Below are positions 8,901 through 18,546 of a stretch of 64,000 bases of DNA, in pieces (the stretch's first letter is position 1; each line of letters opens with the position of its first letter). This DNA is from Gillisella vitis (GTDB lineage Bacteria > Pseudomonadota > Alphaproteobacteria > Rhizobiales > Rhizobiaceae). The translations under genes and the position numbers were made by a program. The stretch is taken from positions 372,001 to 436,000 of the forward strand of contig NZ_LMVL02000005.1 of assembly GCF_001541345.2 (NCBI RefSeq), given 5' to 3'. A model generated the notes under the pieces. That model was not told the DNA's origin. It did no database searches and saw only the letters and a list, made by a program, of their open reading frames with translations.

Positions 8901-9533
8901 TCAAACCCGCGCAAGCTGGTAGGGCTTCAGCCTGTTCATCAATGCCCCATAGGGCAGCAACATAATCAGTCCGACCAGCATTTTCACGGTAAAATCACCG
9001 ATGGCCCAGGAGATCCAGCGTGGGATTTCAGGGGAAAACGCCCCAAGCAGCGGCGCCCAGCTTATCGCGAAATCATCATTTGCTCCGATAAAGCCGAAGA
9101 CCGGCGCAAAGGACAGTGAGAAGAAAATCACCGTATCGAGTATCGAGCCAAACAGCGAACCGGCCAGCGGTGCTTTCCACCAGTCCTGCTGGCGCAGCCG
9201 GTTGAAGACGCTGATATCAAGCAATTGCCCGACCAGATAGGCGGTGCCTGAGGCAACGGCGATGCGTGGTTGTCCGGTGACGAAGGACAGCGCCACGCCC
9301 ACCAGAAAGCCGACAAACACCACTTTGCGGGCCGTGGAGGGGCCGAACTGGCGATTGGTGAGATCCGTGACCAGAAAGGCGACCGGATAGGTAAAGGCGC
9401 CATAGGTCAAGAGGTCACCGAGTTGCACGCCCGCCACTTGCCCTGACAGTGGAAACTGCACGAGGATGTTGGAGGCAACCACGACCAGGGTCATGAGCAT
9501 GCTGTAGACGAAGATGTGACGTGTGATCCGCAT
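8901..9533 (-). CDS. yhhQ: Queuosine precursor transporter, YhhQ/VUT family
   Basis: A 210-residue integral membrane protein with about six hydrophobic helices. Signatures include VVASNILVQFPL, YPVAFLVTDLTNRQFG, SGTAYLVGQLLDISVFNRLR and SILDTVIFFSLSF, all typical of the YhhQ/VUT family. Family members import queuine-pathway precursors (preQ0/preQ1) for tRNA modification. It is convergent with the phytase-like gene and lies downstream of rpmB on the same strand, behind a terminator. I looked for a preQ1 riboswitch in its leader and saw none. Confidence 0.87.
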   Translation of the reverse strand: MRITRHIFVYSMLMTLVVVASNILVQFPLSGQVAGVQLGDLLTYGAFTYPVAFLVTDLTNRQFGPSTARKVVFVGFLVGVALSFVTGQPRIAVASGTAYLVGQLLDISVFNRLRQQDWWKAPLAGSLFGSILDTVIFFSLSFAPVFGFIGANDDFAISWAPLLGAFSPEIPRWISWAIGDFTVKMLVGLIMLLPYGALMNRLKPYQLARV

Positions 9534-9652
9534 TTTTTTATCCTGGGAGATGCCACCAGCTATAGCTCAGCCCACAGTCGGACCGGCCATAACAAGAAAG
9601 GGTCGATATGTGCCGCTCAAGCCAAAGACTTTGGCGAGAAACGGCGCAAGCG

Positions 9653-9682
9653 AAAAGGCTCGAACGTTTTACCGTTCAAGCC
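9653..9682 (-). terminator. Rho-independent terminator of rpmB
   Basis: Read on the minus strand, GGCTTGAACG and CGTTCGAGCC form a 10-bp stem (one G-T pair) around a GTAAAA loop, directly followed by TTTT. It lies 34 nt beyond the rpmB stop and before yhhQ. Confidence 0.8.
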
Positions 9683-9715
9683 CATTCGGTATGTCATTGC
9701 TGCGGCTGCCTGATA

Positions 9716-10006
9716 TCAGGCGGCGACTGCGGTCTTCTTGACGATCTGGCGGCGCAGCAGACGAGCGCGCATGCTCAGTTCGGTTTCATTTGCCTTCAAC
9801 AGGAAGGCATCCAGGCCACCGCGATGCTCGACGGAACGAAGAGCAGCAGCAGAGACGCGCAGACGGTAACGCTGGCCGAGGGCATCGGAAATCAGCGTGA
9901 CGTCGCACAGGTTCGGAAGGAACTTGCGGCGGGTCTTGTTGTTGGCATGGCTTACATTATTACCCGACTGGACGCCCTTGCCGGTCAATTCGCAACTGCG
10001 GGACAT
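9716..10006 (-). CDS. rpmB: 50S ribosomal protein L28
   Basis: L28 is a small protein of the large ribosomal subunit. The 96-residue sequence starts [24 protein letters not shown] and has [10 protein letters not shown] and [15 protein letters not shown], standard for alphaproteobacterial L28. The frame is open further upstream, but the family start and promoter position fix the ATG at 10006. The gene has its own promoter and terminator, so it is monocistronic. Confidence 0.97.
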
Positions 10007-10094
10007 GATGCACCTATTCTTATTGGCAGTCAGAGAGCTTTCCGGGCAATAACCCAGGGCGCAATCCAACGCGGTCTGATTGGAAAGTTGCGGT

Positions 10095-10123
10095 TCTATA
10101 GTCAGCTGAAGCCGCCCCGTCAA
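10095..10123 (-). promoter_or_regulatory. Promoter of rpmB
   Basis: On the minus strand a TTGACG -35 (10123-10118) and TATAGA -10 (10100-10095) are separated by exactly 17 nt, a near-consensus housekeeping promoter about 90 nt upstream of the rpmB ATG. Confidence 0.75.
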
Positions 10124-10229
10124 GACAAACCTTGGCAAAAGGGCGGATTTATCGACGCTTCGGCTATGGTCTTGCCATAGTGAACGTCATAAATGAAGGG
10201 GTAACAGACATTGGAGCCATGGTGTCGCA

Positions 10230-11030
10230 ATGCGTTTTAAGCTTGTTCGTAAACTGTCTTTTCTGCTGGTCGCCCCTGTCGTGCTAGGCGCTACGCTGGT
10301 CTGCGCCAGTGGCTCTGCCTTTGCAGGGGAGACCTATCGCAACGAATACCGCGTCACCCTGCTTGGTCTGCCTGTCGCCCGTGCCACCTTCGTTACCGAG
10401 GTCACCCGTCCTGGCTACACCATTACCGGCACGATTTCGTCGGCGGGCATTGCCAATGTCTTCACCAGCCTCGATGCAAAGACCAAGGTGACGGGACAGG
10501 TGGCCGATGACAAGCATTTGCAGGCCAGCAATTACAATCTGGTCTATACGCGGGGCAAACGGACGCGGGTCTATGATGTGCGCTATGCGGGCGGCAATGT
10601 GGTCTCCACGACCATCACCCCTGAGCCGAACCGCAACAAGGACCGCTGGATACCTGTGAGTGCCGGGGATCTGCGCTCCGTGCTCGATCCGGTCGGCGGC
10701 CTGACCCTGCCCGACGATGGCAAGATCTGCTCCCGGACCCTGCCGATTTTCGATGGTGAAAGCCGGTTGGACCTGGTGATGTCGCCAAAGGGCAGGAACA
10801 AGTTTACCGCGGGCAATGTTTCCGGCGAGGCGATCGTCTGCTCCGTGCGCTATGTGCCGAAATCCGGCTTTAACAAGGGCCGCAGCGATATCGAATATCT
10901 GCGCAGCGCCAACGATATGGAAATCTGGTTTGCCAAGACCGGAACCATGTCCTTATATGCCCCTGTCTATGCGCGGGTGCCAACGCGGGTGGGAACGCTG
11001 TCGATCACTGCGACCCGGTTTGGCGCCTGA
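10230..11030 (+). CDS. DUF3108 exported protein
   Basis: A 266-residue protein with a clear signal peptide (hydrophobic residues about 8-31, cleavage near SAFAGE) and a mature region typical of DUF3108: YRVTLLGLPVARATF, GTISSAGIANVF, YTRGKRTRVYDV and GTLSITATRF. Function is not established for this family; it is thought to be periplasmic or outer-membrane associated. It stands alone between rpmB (divergent) and a transporter gene 26 nt downstream, with which it may share a transcript. Confidence 0.82.
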   Translation: MRFKLVRKLSFLLVAPVVLGATLVCASGSAFAGETYRNEYRVTLLGLPVARATFVTEVTRPGYTITGTISSAGIANVFTSLDAKTKVTGQVADDKHLQASNYNLVYTRGKRTRVYDVRYAGGNVVSTTITPEPNRNKDRWIPVSAGDLRSVLDPVGGLTLPDDGKICSRTLPIFDGESRLDLVMSPKGRNKFTAGNVSGEAIVCSVRYVPKSGFNKGRSDIEYLRSANDMEIWFAKTGTMSLYAPVYARVPTRVGTLSITATRFGA

Positions 11031-11056
11031 TCAGCAGTTAAATAATTGAGGGGCGG

Positions 11057-11941
11057 ATGAAGGTTCGGGCAACGCTGATCGGGTTTTCGGCCATCCTGAT
11101 GTGGTCTTTTCTGGCGCTGTTTACGGCAGCGTCTGGAACCATGCCGCCCTTTCAGCTCTCGGCCGTCTGCTTTGCCATCGGCAGTCTTCCCGGCATTGCC
11201 ACCTTTATTGTCAGGCCGGAGCGGCTGAAACTGCTGAAACAACCGGCCAAGGTCTGGGTGGTCGGGATTGCCGGCCTGTTTGGCTACCATTTCCTCTATT
11301 TCACGGCACTGAGAAATGCGCCTGCCGTGGAAGCCGGGCTGATTGCCTATCTCTGGCCGCTGTTGATCGTGTTTGGATCGGCGCTGCTGCCGGGGGAAAA
11401 GCTGCGCTGGTATCATATGGCGGGTGCAATTGCCGGGCTATGCGGCACCGTGCTGATCATCGGCAAAAACGGCCTGTCCTTCGATCCAGCCTATGCGATG
11501 GGCTATGGGGCGGCCCTGCTGTGCGCCTTGACGTGGTCCAGCTACTCGCTGGTGACGCGCCGGTTCGATGCGGTGTCCACCGATGTGGTGACCGGCTTCT
11601 GCCTTGCCACGGCACTGCTGTCGCTCGTGTGTCACCTCTGGCTGGAAACGTCTGTCTGGCCGGATAGCGCCAGCCAGTGGCTTGCTGTGGCGGGTCTTGG
11701 GCTGTTGCCGGTCGGTGCGGCCTTCTACGCCTGGGATTACGGCGTCAAGAACGGCGATATCCAGATTCTGGGGGCAGCGTCCTACGCCGCCCCGCTGCTA
11801 TCGACGCTGGTACTGCTGGTTTTCGGTTTTGGTGAGGCAAACCTGCGCATTCTTGGCGCTTGCGTGCTGATCACGGGTGGTGCGGCGCTAGCTGCAAGCG
11901 GCATGTTTCGCCGCAAGACAGCCATCGAAGACGCGGCTTGA
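11057..11941 (+). CDS. EamA/DMT-family permease
   Basis: A 294-residue inner-membrane protein with about ten hydrophobic helices in two EamA repeats, each ending in glycine-rich helices. The sequence (WSFLALFTAASGTMPPFQ, AYLWPLLIVFGSALLPGEKL, ALTWSSYSLVTRRF) resembles the YddG-type branch of the drug/metabolite transporter superfamily, whose characterised members export aromatic amino acids. The substrate here is an inference only. Start ATG 11057 follows GAGGGGCGG. Confidence 0.8.
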   Translation: MKVRATLIGFSAILMWSFLALFTAASGTMPPFQLSAVCFAIGSLPGIATFIVRPERLKLLKQPAKVWVVGIAGLFGYHFLYFTALRNAPAVEAGLIAYLWPLLIVFGSALLPGEKLRWYHMAGAIAGLCGTVLIIGKNGLSFDPAYAMGYGAALLCALTWSSYSLVTRRFDAVSTDVVTGFCLATALLSLVCHLWLETSVWPDSASQWLAVAGLGLLPVGAAFYAWDYGVKNGDIQILGAASYAAPLLSTLVLLVFGFGEANLRILGACVLITGGAALAASGMFRRKTAIEDAA

Positions 11942-11944
11942 CGG

Positions 11945-12511
11945 CTACCTGCCGGGCATCATCTTCATCAACACACCGTCCTTCAGCACGATGTGATGGA
12001 AAATCGCCGCAACGGCATGAAGCGTGGCAGCGCCGATGATGATCCAGGCGAGGAGAGAATGCATGTCACCGAGCAGATGGCGATAGTCAGGCGATATACC
12101 GATGAGATCGGGAATGGAAAACAGCCCGAAGAAGTCCACGGGCTTGCCCTGCGACCAGCGCCATAGAAAGCCGAGGGAAATCTGCGCGGCAAGCCCGAAA
12201 TAGAGCAAATAATGCACCGCTTTGCCCATCAGGCCCAAAACGCCTTTTTCTTCTTCCGGCAGGGTTTTGAGACTGGCGATGCGCCAGATGAGCCGCAGCA
12301 CAAACACAGCGAAAAGTGTAATGCCAGCACCATAATGCACAGCCTTCAGGCCATTGCGCAGCGCACCGCCTTTTTCCGTAAATTCCCAGATTTCCGCCGA
12401 GAGAAACAGGGTGAGCGCCAGCAGCGCGGTTGCCCAATGCAGCCAGATTATGCCGCTATTATAGCGCGTCCCGCGCCGGACGGTCTCGTCAAAAGGTGTA
12501 TTCATCGTCAT
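11945..12511 (-). CDS. Cytochrome b561 family protein
   Basis: A 188-residue four-helix membrane protein of the bacterial cytochrome b561 type, which moves electrons between quinol and other acceptors in the membrane. Putative haem histidines lie in GIIWLHW, KAVHYGAG, GDMHSLLAW and AATLHAVAAIFHHI. Start at 12511 is chosen for the GGAG 7 nt upstream; a second ATG lies two codons in. The frame stays open upstream across the cupin gene by chance. It converges with the DMT gene, 3 nt apart. Confidence 0.85.
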   Translation of the reverse strand: MTMNTPFDETVRRGTRYNSGIIWLHWATALLALTLFLSAEIWEFTEKGGALRNGLKAVHYGAGITLFAVFVLRLIWRIASLKTLPEEEKGVLGLMGKAVHYLLYFGLAAQISLGFLWRWSQGKPVDFFGLFSIPDLIGISPDYRHLLGDMHSLLAWIIIGAATLHAVAAIFHHIVLKDGVLMKMMPGR

Positions 12512-12594
12512 GGTGCCACTCCAAAAAATCGGATTTTGCAGCGCAACAAAACGTTTTATGCTGACAGGCGCCTGAAGCCCACCGGTATGCCTGG

Positions 12595-13032
12595 TTATCG
12601 AAGCGGCTGACCCGGTTTCCAGCCTGAAGGCGCCATTTCGAAAGTGTCGAAGGTAAAGCCAGGCGCGACGGTGCAGCCCACCAGAGTATAATCCCCAAGG
12701 CTTTCCGCCGCCTGCCAACTGAGCGCTGGAATGACGGCCTGGGGGCGCTCGCCGCGCACAAGGTCCGTGCCCAGAACCAACGTTTCCACCGTCATGCCAT
12801 CGTCGCAGCGATAGAGCGCCAACGGCGCGCCCGCATAATAATGCCAGACCTCGGCAGCGTCCTTGACCCGGTGCCAATGGGAGCGTTGACCCGCTTGCAG
12901 CAGATAGTAGATGGCTGTGGAATGTCCACGCTGGCCGCCACCCTTGCTGTCGCGGAAGGTTTCGCTGTACCAGCCACCTTCTGGATGGGGCTGCATGGCC
13001 AGCGCTGCGATGATCTCATCGGCACCGGCCAT
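12595..13032 (-). CDS. Cupin-like protein of the DUF985 family
   Basis: A 145-residue soluble protein with MQPHPEGGWYSETFRD near the N-terminus, HSTAIYYLLQAGQRSHWHRV, EVWHYYAGAPL and CTVAPGFTFDTFEM, which identify the DUF985 cupin family. The histidines of SHWHR and WHYY would line the cupin barrel as metal ligands; the substrate is unknown. Its ATG overlaps the gloB stop by one base (TGATG), so it is translationally coupled to gloB. Confidence 0.82.
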   Translation of the reverse strand: MAGADEIIAALAMQPHPEGGWYSETFRDSKGGGQRGHSTAIYYLLQAGQRSHWHRVKDAAEVWHYYAGAPLALYRCDDGMTVETLVLGTDLVRGERPQAVIPALSWQAAESLGDYTLVGCTVAPGFTFDTFEMAPSGWKPGQPLR

Positions 13033-13802
13033 CAGAAATTGTCCTTGCGCTTGCGGATTTCGGCAAACACCTCTTCATTGCTCTTGCTTTCCATCACCAG
13101 GTTGCGGCGGATTTTTGGATCGGCCACCCGCAGGAAGGGATTGGTTTCCTTTTCCAGAGACATGGTGGTGGGAATGGTGAACTGCCCTTGCGCCCGCATC
13201 GCCTCGATGTCGCTGGCACGGGCTTGCAGCCGCTCATTGTCCGGGTCGATGGTCAGGGCGAAGCGGGCATTGGCAAGCGTGTATTCATGGCCGAAATAGA
13301 TGGCGGTTTCATCCGGCAGCACTGCCAGCTTTTGCAGGGAATGCCACATGTCGGCAGCAGGGCGTTCGAACAGCCGTCCGCAGCCTAGCGCAAACAGTGT
13401 GTCGGCGGCAAACAGCAGTTTGGCGTCTGGAAAGTGATAGCAGACATGGCCTGCCGTGTGGCCTGGCGTTTCAATCACCTGGACCCGGTGCGGTCCGAAT
13501 AAAAACTCTTCCCCATCATACGCAGACCGGTCCAGACCCGGAATGGCGACAGCCTCGTTGACTGGACCGATGATCTCACAGCCATATCTTTGCTTGAGCG
13601 CCAGATTGGCCTCGACATGATCATTGTGGTGATGGGTGGTGAAGATATGGCTGATCTGCCAGCCGCGTTTTTCGGCAGCGGCCACGATCGGACCTTCCTC
13701 CGGTGCATCGATGGATGCGGTCAATCCTGTCTCAGGGCAATGGACCAGCACGCCGTAATTGTCGGTGCGGCACGGGAAGATTTCGATATCCGGGCTTTTC
13801 AT
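13032..13802 (-). CDS. gloB: Hydroxyacylglutathione hydrolase (glyoxalase II)
   Basis: Glyoxalase II hydrolyses S-lactoylglutathione to D-lactate and glutathione, completing methylglyoxal detoxification. The 256-residue metallo-beta-lactamase-fold protein has the metal motif THHHNDH at residues 56-62 (H57, H59, D61, H62), [29 protein letters not shown] and YFGHEYT, and a C-terminal glutathione-binding part with KETNPFLR. It is the first gene of a two-gene unit with the DUF985 gene and is divergent from the methyltransferase gene, an arrangement I know from other rhizobia. Confidence 0.95.
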   Translation of the reverse strand: MKSPDIEIFPCRTDNYGVLVHCPETGLTASIDAPEEGPIVAAAEKRGWQISHIFTTHHHNDHVEANLALKQRYGCEIIGPVNEAVAIPGLDRSAYDGEEFLFGPHRVQVIETPGHTAGHVCYHFPDAKLLFAADTLFALGCGRLFERPAADMWHSLQKLAVLPDETAIYFGHEYTLANARFALTIDPDNERLQARASDIEAMRAQGQFTIPTTMSLEKETNPFLRVADPKIRRNLVMESKSNEEVFAEIRKRKDNF

Positions 13803-13928
13803 CGGGGTGACCCTTTGGCTTGGCGGTGGCGATTACAGGGGCTTGGCAGTGGCGATTGCAAGGCGATTTGAGGAGAATCTAGTGCCTGGGGCCTTGATGT
13901 CCAACAGCCTGCTGCTAACAATTGTGCC

Positions 13929-14690
13929 ATGCATGTGGATATAGTCGATCTTCGTCAGTTCTATCACACCATGCTTGGCCATGCTGCCGAGCAATCCATT
14001 ACCATGGCGCTGTCGTCGCTCTGGGCGCGGCTGCCGGAGGAGCGGCTGGTGGGGCTGGGCTATTCGGTGCCGTACCTGGATCGGTTTCGGGCCGATACCG
14101 AACGCACATTCGCCTTCATGCCAGCCGGACAAGGTGCCGTGAACTGGCCTCCGGGTGAGCTTTCGGCCACGTCGCTGGTGTTCGATGAGGAATTGCCGCT
14201 GCCGGACAGTTCCATCGACCGGGTTCTGATGGTTCACTCCCTGGAGTTTGCCGAGAATCCACGCGAAACGCTCAAGGAAATCTGGCGGGTTCTGGCGCCG
14301 GGCGGGCGGTTGGTCATGGTGGTACCCAATCGTCGTGGGGTCTGGGCGCGGATGGAGCATACGCCTTTCGGCTCCGGTCGCCCCTATTCCCGGGGCCAAT
14401 TGACGGCATTGCTGCGCGAGACCAATTTTACCCCTGGTGCCAGCACCGAGGCATTGTTTTTCCCCCCATCGAAGCTCAGAACCATGTTGAAAATGCATAG
14501 CGCTTTCGAGCGCTTCGGACGCATGCTGTCACCGGCTTTTGCTGGTGTTATCGTTGTCGAGGCGCAAAAACGGCTCTATCAGGGGTTGCCGGTTGCCATG
14601 CGCGCATCGCGGCGAGTATTTGCTCCGGTTTTGAGCCCGCAAGGCGTGCCAACCACACGCCAGACCCTCTTGCCGCCCTCGACAAAATAA
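13929..14690 (+). CDS. Class I SAM-dependent methyltransferase
   Basis: A 253-residue protein of the methyltransferase type 11 group. The SAM-binding glycine motif is degenerate ([13 protein letters not shown]), but the later motifs are clear: [23 protein letters not shown] and [21 protein letters not shown]. Substrate is unknown. It lies divergently from gloB and upstream of hisC-tyrC, from which it is separated by 71 nt containing a small inverted repeat. The weak glycine motif leaves some doubt about catalysis. Confidence 0.8.
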   Translation: MHVDIVDLRQFYHTMLGHAAEQSITMALSSLWARLPEERLVGLGYSVPYLDRFRADTERTFAFMPAGQGAVNWPPGELSATSLVFDEELPLPDSSIDRVLMVHSLEFAENPRETLKEIWRVLAPGGRLVMVVPNRRGVWARMEHTPFGSGRPYSRGQLTALLRETNFTPGASTEALFFPPSKLRTMLKMHSAFERFGRMLSPAFAGVIVVEAQKRLYQGLPVAMRASRRVFAPVLSPQGVPTTRQTLLPPSTK

Positions 14691-14761
14691 AGGTTCCGGG
14701 TTACTTGCGTAAATTATTTGAACCGGATCAGGTTCAAGGTCAGAATCAGGAAATCGCGTCA

Positions 14762-15868
14762 ATGAGCAGCACCATGAACCAGCCCGTTCCACGCCCGGGA
14801 ATCCTCGATATTGCCGCCTATGTTCCCGGCAAGGAACATGCCCCTGGCGTTGCAAAAGTGTTCAAGCTCTCATCGAACGAAACGCCGCTCGGTCCGAGCC
14901 CGAAAGCCATTGAGGCTTTCAAGGCGGGTGCCGCCAATCTGGAGCTTTATCCCGATGGCCAGGCCGTGAAGCTGCGCGAGGCGATTGCCAGTGCGCACGG
15001 GTTGAACCCGGCCAATATTCTTTGCGGTAATGGTTCGGACGAGTTGCTCGGCCTGCTGTGCCATGTCTATCTGGGCACAGGCGATGAGGCTGTTATCACC
15101 GAGCATGGCTTCCTGGTCTATCGCATCCAGATCATGGCGGCAGGCGCGACACCGGTTACGGTCAAGGAGCAGGATTGCCGCGTCGATGTCGATGCCATTC
15201 TGGCGGCGGTGACCGACAAGACCCGGATGGTGTTCATCGCCAATCCCGGCAATCCGACGGGAACCTATGTGCCGGGTGCGGATATTCGCCGTCTGGTCGC
15301 CGGCCTGCCGAAACATGTGCTGCTGGTGCTGGATGCTGCCTATGCCGAATATGTTCGCCGCAACGATTACGAAGCCGGGCTGGAAATCGTTTCTGAAAAC
15401 CGCAATGTGGTGATGACCCGCACCTTCTCGAAAATCCACGGGCTGGCAGCGCTCAGGATCGGCTGGATGTATGGTCCGGCTGCCATTCTCGATGCCCTGA
15501 ACCGGGTGCGCGGGCCGTTCAACATGAATGCTCCGGCGATTTCTGCGGGCGCCGCTGCCATCCTTGATCGTGATTTTGCCGATAAGGCGGTGGATTTCAA
15601 TCTCGAGTGGCTGGACCGGCTGACGGAAGCCTTCGATGGCCTCGGCTTGAAGGTCACGCCGTCGGTCACCAATTTCCTGCTCATTCATTTTCCTGATGTC
15701 GACGGAAAACGTGCGTCCGAGGCGGATGAATTCCTGACCAGCCGTGGCTTTATCCTGCGGGCGGTCAAGGGTTATGGGTTTGCCAATGCCCTGCGCATGT
15801 CTATCGGCACGCCCGAGGCCAATCTCGGCGTGATGGATGCCCTGACCGAATTTATGAGCAAGCCGTGA
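14762..15868 (+). CDS. hisC: Histidinol-phosphate aminotransferase
   Basis: HisC is a PLP-dependent class II aminotransferase that makes histidinol phosphate, and it often also transaminates aromatic keto acids. The 368-residue protein has [28 protein letters not shown], the catalytic-lysine motif [14 protein letters not shown], and [22 protein letters not shown]. Start at ATG 14762 follows CAGGAAAT; a TTG at 14705 would add 19 residues without family character. The stop overlaps the tyrC start. Pairing with tyrC suggests a role in tyrosine/phenylalanine synthesis too. Confidence 0.93.
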   Translation: MSSTMNQPVPRPGILDIAAYVPGKEHAPGVAKVFKLSSNETPLGPSPKAIEAFKAGAANLELYPDGQAVKLREAIASAHGLNPANILCGNGSDELLGLLCHVYLGTGDEAVITEHGFLVYRIQIMAAGATPVTVKEQDCRVDVDAILAAVTDKTRMVFIANPGNPTGTYVPGADIRRLVAGLPKHVLLVLDAAYAEYVRRNDYEAGLEIVSENRNVVMTRTFSKIHGLAALRIGWMYGPAAILDALNRVRGPFNMNAPAISAGAAAILDRDFADKAVDFNLEWLDRLTEAFDGLGLKVTPSVTNFLLIHFPDVDGKRASEADEFLTSRGFILRAVKGYGFANALRMSIGTPEANLGVMDALTEFMSKP

Positions 15869-16803
15869 TGACCAGCATTCAGTTTGATCGGATTGCACTG
15901 ATCGGCATCGGCCTGATCGGCTCTTCCATTGCCCGTGACGTGCGTGCGCTTGGTCTGGCGCGCGAGATCGTCGTCTCAACCCGGTCTGCCGATACCCTGC
16001 GGCGGGCCGAGGAATTGAAGCTTGGGGATCGTTATACGACGTCGGCTGCCGAGGCGGTTGCAGGGGCCGATCTGGTGATCGTTTCGGTGCCGGTCGGGGC
16101 GTCCGAAGCGGTGGCCATCCAGATCGCGCCGCATCTTGCGCCGGGAGCCATCGTCACAGACGTGGGGTCCACCAAAGCCTCTGTTATTGCGCAAATGGCG
16201 CCGCATATGCCGGATCATGTGCATTTCATTCCGGGCCATCCGCTGGCTGGCACGGAGAAGTCTGGCCCCGATGCCGGTTTTGTCGGGCTGTTCAATGGAC
16301 GCTGGTGCATTTTCACACCGCTGGAGAATACGGATCAGCAGGCGATAGACCGGCTCAAGAGCTTTTGGGAAGCGCTGGGCTCGCGTGTCGATGAAATGGA
16401 CCCCCAGCACCACGACAAGGTGCTGGCGATTGTTTCGCATCTTCCCCATATCATCGCCTATAATATCGTTGGCACGGCGGACGATCTCGAAGCGGTGACG
16501 GAATCGGAAGTCATTAAATATTCGGCCTCCGGTTTTCGCGATTTTACCCGTCTGGCGGCGTCCGATCCCACCATGTGGCGCGACGTCTGCCTGCACAACA
16601 AGGATGCCATCCTGGAAATGCTGGCGCGGTTTTCAGAAGACCTCGCCTATCTGCAACGGGCGATCCGTTGGGGGGAGGGCGATAAACTGTTTGAGCTGTT
16701 CACCCGCACCCGCACCATACGCCGCTCGATCATCGATGCGGGCCAGGATGTGGACGTGCCGGATTTCGGCCGTCACGGGCTGGATGGCAAGACGAACGGA
16801 TAG
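15868..16803 (+). CDS. tyrC: Prephenate/arogenate dehydrogenase
   Basis: This enzyme oxidatively decarboxylates prephenate or arogenate in tyrosine synthesis. The 311-residue protein opens with the NAD(P)-binding IALIGIGLIGSSIARDVR, followed by DVGSTKASVI, the active-site HPLAGTEKSGPD and IVSHLPHIIAY. The ATG at 15868 overlaps the last base of hisC; a GTG one codon earlier is an equivalent start. Tight coupling with hisC fits a shared aromatic-amino-acid role. Confidence 0.92.
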   Translation: MTSIQFDRIALIGIGLIGSSIARDVRALGLAREIVVSTRSADTLRRAEELKLGDRYTTSAAEAVAGADLVIVSVPVGASEAVAIQIAPHLAPGAIVTDVGSTKASVIAQMAPHMPDHVHFIPGHPLAGTEKSGPDAGFVGLFNGRWCIFTPLENTDQQAIDRLKSFWEALGSRVDEMDPQHHDKVLAIVSHLPHIIAYNIVGTADDLEAVTESEVIKYSASGFRDFTRLAASDPTMWRDVCLHNKDAILEMLARFSEDLAYLQRAIRWGEGDKLFELFTRTRTIRRSIIDAGQDVDVPDFGRHGLDGKTNG

Positions 16804-16820
16804 GCCGTTTCGCCGCCGGT

Positions 16821-17834
16821 TCAGATTGGTGGGATATTGCCAAGCGGGATGAAGCCCAGCACCACGACGCCATTGGTGATCTGAAGTGTCACCTGGCCCT
16901 GATTCTGGCCTAGGAAAACAGCTTTCAATCCCTTGGCGGCCATCCGGGCGATGTCCTTGGTTTCGGGATAGGCGGCAATCACCAGATCGCGCCAGGCATC
17001 GACCTTGCCGATTTCCAGCTTGAGCGTACCGTTGGCAAGGCCTGCATTGTCGATTGAAATCGGTCCGCTGGCGGTGATCGTGCGGCCCTGGCCCATATCG
17101 ATCTGCAGATTGCGGATGTCGCCGCTTAGACCTCGCAATTGTATGGGTTCCGGATGTTCTATATCGAGGGCACCGGCCTGGCCGAGCAATTTCACATCCA
17201 ACTGTGCTGCCATGGGTGGCAGGTCGGGGTTGCGGTCGTCCTGGCCAAAATCCATGTCGGTCAGCAGCGCGGTTCCCACCAGGTCCTCGCCATCGCGTTG
17301 CAGCCGTGTCCGGCTCTCAGTGGCATCGATCCTCAGAACCCGGCCGGATAGGGCATCGGTCAGATTGGCCTGCAATTTCTGGATCACGCTTGATGACGAA
17401 TCGACGCCGTTCATACCCAGCGACAGGGTGGAGCGAAAGCTGTCCCACTGAAAAGCACCAGCAAGCCCGGTGGAGGTTTGCAGAATGGCTGGCCCGTCGA
17501 TTTCCCATTTGATCTTGCCGGGCCGGAAAATTTCCGCCGATGACCGGAAAGCGCCTGACGAGCCGGAAATGCCGTTGCGGCTGTCGTTGACCGATACCTT
17601 GGTGCAATTCAACCCGATATGCAGTGGAAAGCCGCTCATCCGCATTCCGGGGCAATCGAGGGCAGAGGCCAGCGGATTATCGCCGTCAAAGGCATGTTCG
17701 AGTTTTGTCGTGGCGTAATTGGCAGCGGCGAACCAGCCTGCGGTGTAGACGATACCGAGCAGGACAAGCACAATGCCCACCAAGAGAACTCGCGATCTCT
17801 TTCTGGGTCTCTTCGTCCGGCTCGACATGGCCAT
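16821..17834 (-). CDS. DUF2125 domain protein, membrane-anchored
   Basis: A 337-residue protein with a basic N-terminus (SSRTKRPRKRSR), one transmembrane or signal-anchor helix (about 15-38), and a large periplasmic part typical of DUF2125: LDCPGMRMSGFPLHIGLNC, ISGSSGAFRSSAEI and the C-terminal GQVTLQITNGVVVLGFIPLG. Function is unknown. Start ATG 17834 has GGAG 9 nt upstream; an ATG two codons later is possible. It converges with tyrC and is divergent from the ChaC-like gene. Confidence 0.82.
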   Translation of the reverse strand: MAMSSRTKRPRKRSRVLLVGIVLVLLGIVYTAGWFAAANYATTKLEHAFDGDNPLASALDCPGMRMSGFPLHIGLNCTKVSVNDSRNGISGSSGAFRSSAEIFRPGKIKWEIDGPAILQTSTGLAGAFQWDSFRSTLSLGMNGVDSSSSVIQKLQANLTDALSGRVLRIDATESRTRLQRDGEDLVGTALLTDMDFGQDDRNPDLPPMAAQLDVKLLGQAGALDIEHPEPIQLRGLSGDIRNLQIDMGQGRTITASGPISIDNAGLANGTLKLEIGKVDAWRDLVIAAYPETKDIARMAAKGLKAVFLGQNQGQVTLQITNGVVVLGFIPLGNIPPI

Positions 17835-18006
17835 GCGCTTCTCCAATTGTCTTCCATTTTGCCCAGCGGTCACCGAGGCGACTTTTGAGGCACCAGAGCC
17901 CGGCACCGTTTATCAGTGCAAAGACTGCTGTAAAAATTCATTTCTGCTGGATAATTTCAACCCGAACCTATCAGAATTCGGCCATGAGACAGCAGGAGCC
18001 AGCATT

Positions 18007-18546
18007 ATGACCAGCGATATGGACGAATTTTGGGTGTTTGGCTACGGATCTTTGATGTGGAATCCAGGCTTTGTTCATGAAGAACGGCTGGGTGCGAGGG
18101 CGCATGGGTTTCGCCGCTCGCTTTGTGTTCGGTCCTTCGTGCATCGCGGCACCGAACAGGCGCCCGGCTTGGTTCTGGGGCTGGATCGTGGCGGCTCCTG
18201 CCATGGTGTGGCTTTTCGTGTCAGTCCGTCGTCATGGCCGCAAACGCTCGACTATTTGCGAGCGCGGGAACTGGTGACGATGGTCTATCAGGAAAAAGCG
18301 TTGCGGTTGCAATTGTCTGATGGGCGCCGGGTGCTTGGCGTTGGCTATGTGGTGGACCGAAACCACCGCCAATATGCGGGAGCGATTACTGTTGAGGAGG
18401 CGGTACAGGTTACCGCGCAGGCCAGCGGCCAGTCGGGTGATAACCGGGCCTATGTCGAGAATACCGTGGAACATCTCCGCAGCATGGGCATCCGCGATCA
18501 TTGGCTGGAACAAGTGGTCAAGGGGCTGAACAAACCTGCTTTATGA
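18007..18546 (+). CDS. chaC: ChaC-like gamma-glutamylcyclotransferase
   Basis: ChaC proteins cleave glutathione to 5-oxoproline and Cys-Gly. The 179-residue protein has the substrate-pocket motif GYGSLMW at 12-18, a conserved Glu region near YLRARELVTMVY, and AYVENTVEHLRSMGIRD at the C-terminus, which all fit ChaC. Start ATG 18007 follows CAGGAG; the long upstream open frame overlaps the DUF2125 gene by chance. Its last 6 nt overlap the 3' end of the convergent plsC. Confidence 0.88.
   Translation: MTSDMDEFWVFGYGSLMWNPGFVHEERLGARAHGFRRSLCVRSFVHRGTEQAPGLVLGLDRGGSCHGVAFRVSPSSWPQTLDYLRARELVTMVYQEKALRLQLSDGRRVLGVGYVVDRNHRQYAGAITVEEAVQVTAQASGQSGDNRAYVENTVEHLRSMGIRDHWLEQVVKGLNKPAL

Noticed and set aside
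9534-9715. preQ1 riboswitch in the yhhQ leader
   Set aside because: The gene imports queuosine precursors, so I looked for one, but saw neither the H-type pseudoknot consensus nor an A-rich tail; the strong structure there is the rpmB terminator.
14870-15979. 369-codon minus-strand frame opposite hisC
   Set aside because: Antisense to hisC with no protein signature of its own.
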